A stretch of 13,639 nucleotides of DNA from NCBI GenBank assembly GCA_031265015.1, contig JAISDG010000182.1, forward strand, positions 1 to 13,639, given 5' to 3'. The translations under genes were made by a program, and so were the position numbers. Origin of the DNA: Spirochaetaceae bacterium. GTDB taxonomy: Bacteria; Spirochaetota; Spirochaetia; Treponematales; Breznakiellaceae. Below the pieces are notes generated by a model. It worked only from the letters and a program-made list of their open reading frames with translations, searched no databases and was not told the DNA's origin. Below, piece by piece: positions 12,952 to 13,639 of this stretch. The stretch's first letter is position 1. Each line of letters starts with the position of its first letter.

Positions 12952-13639
12952 GGCTCCTGGAAACAACGTTTCCTTAAACAGAGTTTCCTTAAACAAAGCT
13001 TTTACAAACAAGGCCGTTATCCTAATCATCGAGGACGATCCGGAAATTCAGGAAATGCTTGCCCTTGCTTTTTCGGGCGAAGGGTGGAAGCTCCTGGCCG
13101 CGGGAACGGGAGAAGAGGGCATCGTTCTTCTTGAAAAACACGGGGCCGACTGCGTTATCCTTGACATTATGCTTCCCGGAATGGACGGCCTTCGGACGCT
13201 CAAAAAGATCAAGGCGGAAAGCCGGTGGAAAAGCGTCCCGGTCATTCTTGCCACGGCAAAAGGGGAAGAGCCGGATATTGTTACCGGCCTGGAACTGGGG
13301 GCCGACGACTATATTGTTAAACCCTACAGCCCCCGGGTGTTAACGGCCAGGATCCGGGCGGCTTTGCGGCGGCTTGAAGAACCCGCCGGGGACAGGGAAA
13401 AACAATTCTGGCAGGCGGGAAACCTTACCATCGATGTTTTACGGCACGAAGTTCTCCGGGAGGGAGAGCCCCTGGATCTTTCCGCCACGGAGTTCGCGAT
13501 ACTCCTTCATTTTATGTCCCACCGGGATATTGTTTTTTCCCGGAATCAGCTTATTGCCGCCGTTCACGGCCCCGATTATCCGGTAACGGACCGGTCCGTG
13601 GACGTACAGATCCTTGCCCTGCGGAAAAAACTGAAAGAA
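12944..13639 (+). CDS. phoB: PhoB/OmpR-family response regulator (3' end outside window)
   Basis: Two-component regulator, here 232 residues with no stop before the window ends. Receiver domain about 24-140: acidic pair Asp31-Asp32 (IIEDD), phosphoacceptor Asp74 (VILDIMLPGMDG), Thr104 (LATAKG) and Lys126 (DDYIVKP). A winged-helix DNA-binding domain follows, with LSATEFAILLHFM, a recognition-helix region DRSVDVQI and LRKKLKE near the edge. It has an N-terminal extension of about 23 residues before AVILIIEDD, made of a repeated VSLNR/VSLNK/AFTNK. ATG at 12944 is the only possible start: no ATG, GTG or TTG lies between it and the domain, and a TAG at 12920-12922 closes the frame upstream. It overlaps phoU by eight bases. 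Its operon position makes it the likely ligand of the Pho box at 9390-9428; the symbol rests on that context. Confidence 0.9.
   Translation, partial: MNKAPGNNVSLNRVSLNKAFTNKAVILIIEDDPEIQEMLALAFSGEGWKLLAAGTGEEGIVLLEKHGADCVILDIMLPGMDGLRTLKKIKAESRWKSVPVILATAKGEEPDIVTGLELGADDYIVKPYSPRVLTARIRAALRRLEEPAGDREKQFWQAGNLTIDVLRHEVLREGEPLDLSATEFAILLHFMSHRDIVFSRNQLIAAVHGPDYPVTDRSVDVQILALRKKLKE
12968..13012 (+). repeat. Three 15-bp in-frame repeats at the response-regulator N-terminus
   Basis: Units at 12968-12982, 12983-12997 and 12998-13012. The first two share GTTTCCTTAAACA exactly; the third (GCTTTTACAAACAAG) has diverged. Each unit is five codons, giving VSLNR, VSLNK and AFTNK ahead of the receiver domain. 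Confidence 0.8.

Noticed and set aside
12265..13029. Long minus-strand frame opposite phoU
   Set aside because: It is antisense to a certain gene. Its apparent KETLF repeat is the complement of the 15-bp repeats in the response-regulator gene.
1..13639. CRISPR arrays, insertion sequences, toxin-antitoxin pairs or phage genes
   Set aside because: I looked for regularly spaced repeats, transposase motifs and small paired genes on both strands and found none. The only repeats are the short tandem ones listed.

Overview
The window looks like a chromosomal segment from a spirochaete, most likely a Treponema-type gut or anaerobic lineage. That placement is inference. It rests on the gene order rplM-rpsI-recX, which I recall from Treponema, on a single-chain PurL with an N-terminal PurS-like domain, and on the general style of the proteins. 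Most of the window is GC-rich with strong Shine-Dalgarno sites. The first ~680 bases are clearly AT-rich and hold the 3' end of a Type ISP restriction-modification gene, so the left edge is probably an acquired island that stops at a chromosomal operon's terminator.

Layout. (1) 1-678, plus strand: C-terminal part of a Type ISP restriction-modification enzyme, then a hairpin. (2) 752-4652, minus strand, read right to left: a small membrane protein, then rplM, rpsI and recX, then an FMN-dependent alpha-hydroxy-acid-dehydrogenase-like protein, acylphosphatase and a secreted protein of unknown function, ending at a good intrinsic terminator. (3) 4653-5073: a compact RNA block on the minus strand, with tRNA-Arg(CCU) and the small bacterial SRP RNA (ffs), driven from a divergent promoter region shared with purL. 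(4) 5074-9246, plus strand: a 1390-residue FGAM synthase (purL). (5) 9390-13639, plus strand: a four-half-site Pho box, then pstC-pstA-pstB-phoU and the start of a phoB-type response regulator that runs off the window. Adjacent genes in this last group overlap or lie within 30 bp, so they form one phosphate-starvation operon. PstCAB imports phosphate, PhoU links transporter state to the sensor kinase, and the response regulator probably binds the Pho box, closing the loop. No pstS is present in the window.

Most of the window is housekeeping and I do not see a complete undescribed system. The features worth a second look are: in-frame short tandem repeats at three places (9-10 codons inside purL, 7 codons just after the purL stop and in the same frame, 5 codons at the N-terminus of the response regulator); an extra ~110-residue extracytoplasmic segment in PstC; the four 11-bp-phased Pho half-sites with an apparently leaderless pstC; and an FMN enzyme that keeps the catalytic His but lacks the substrate-binding Arg of its family.
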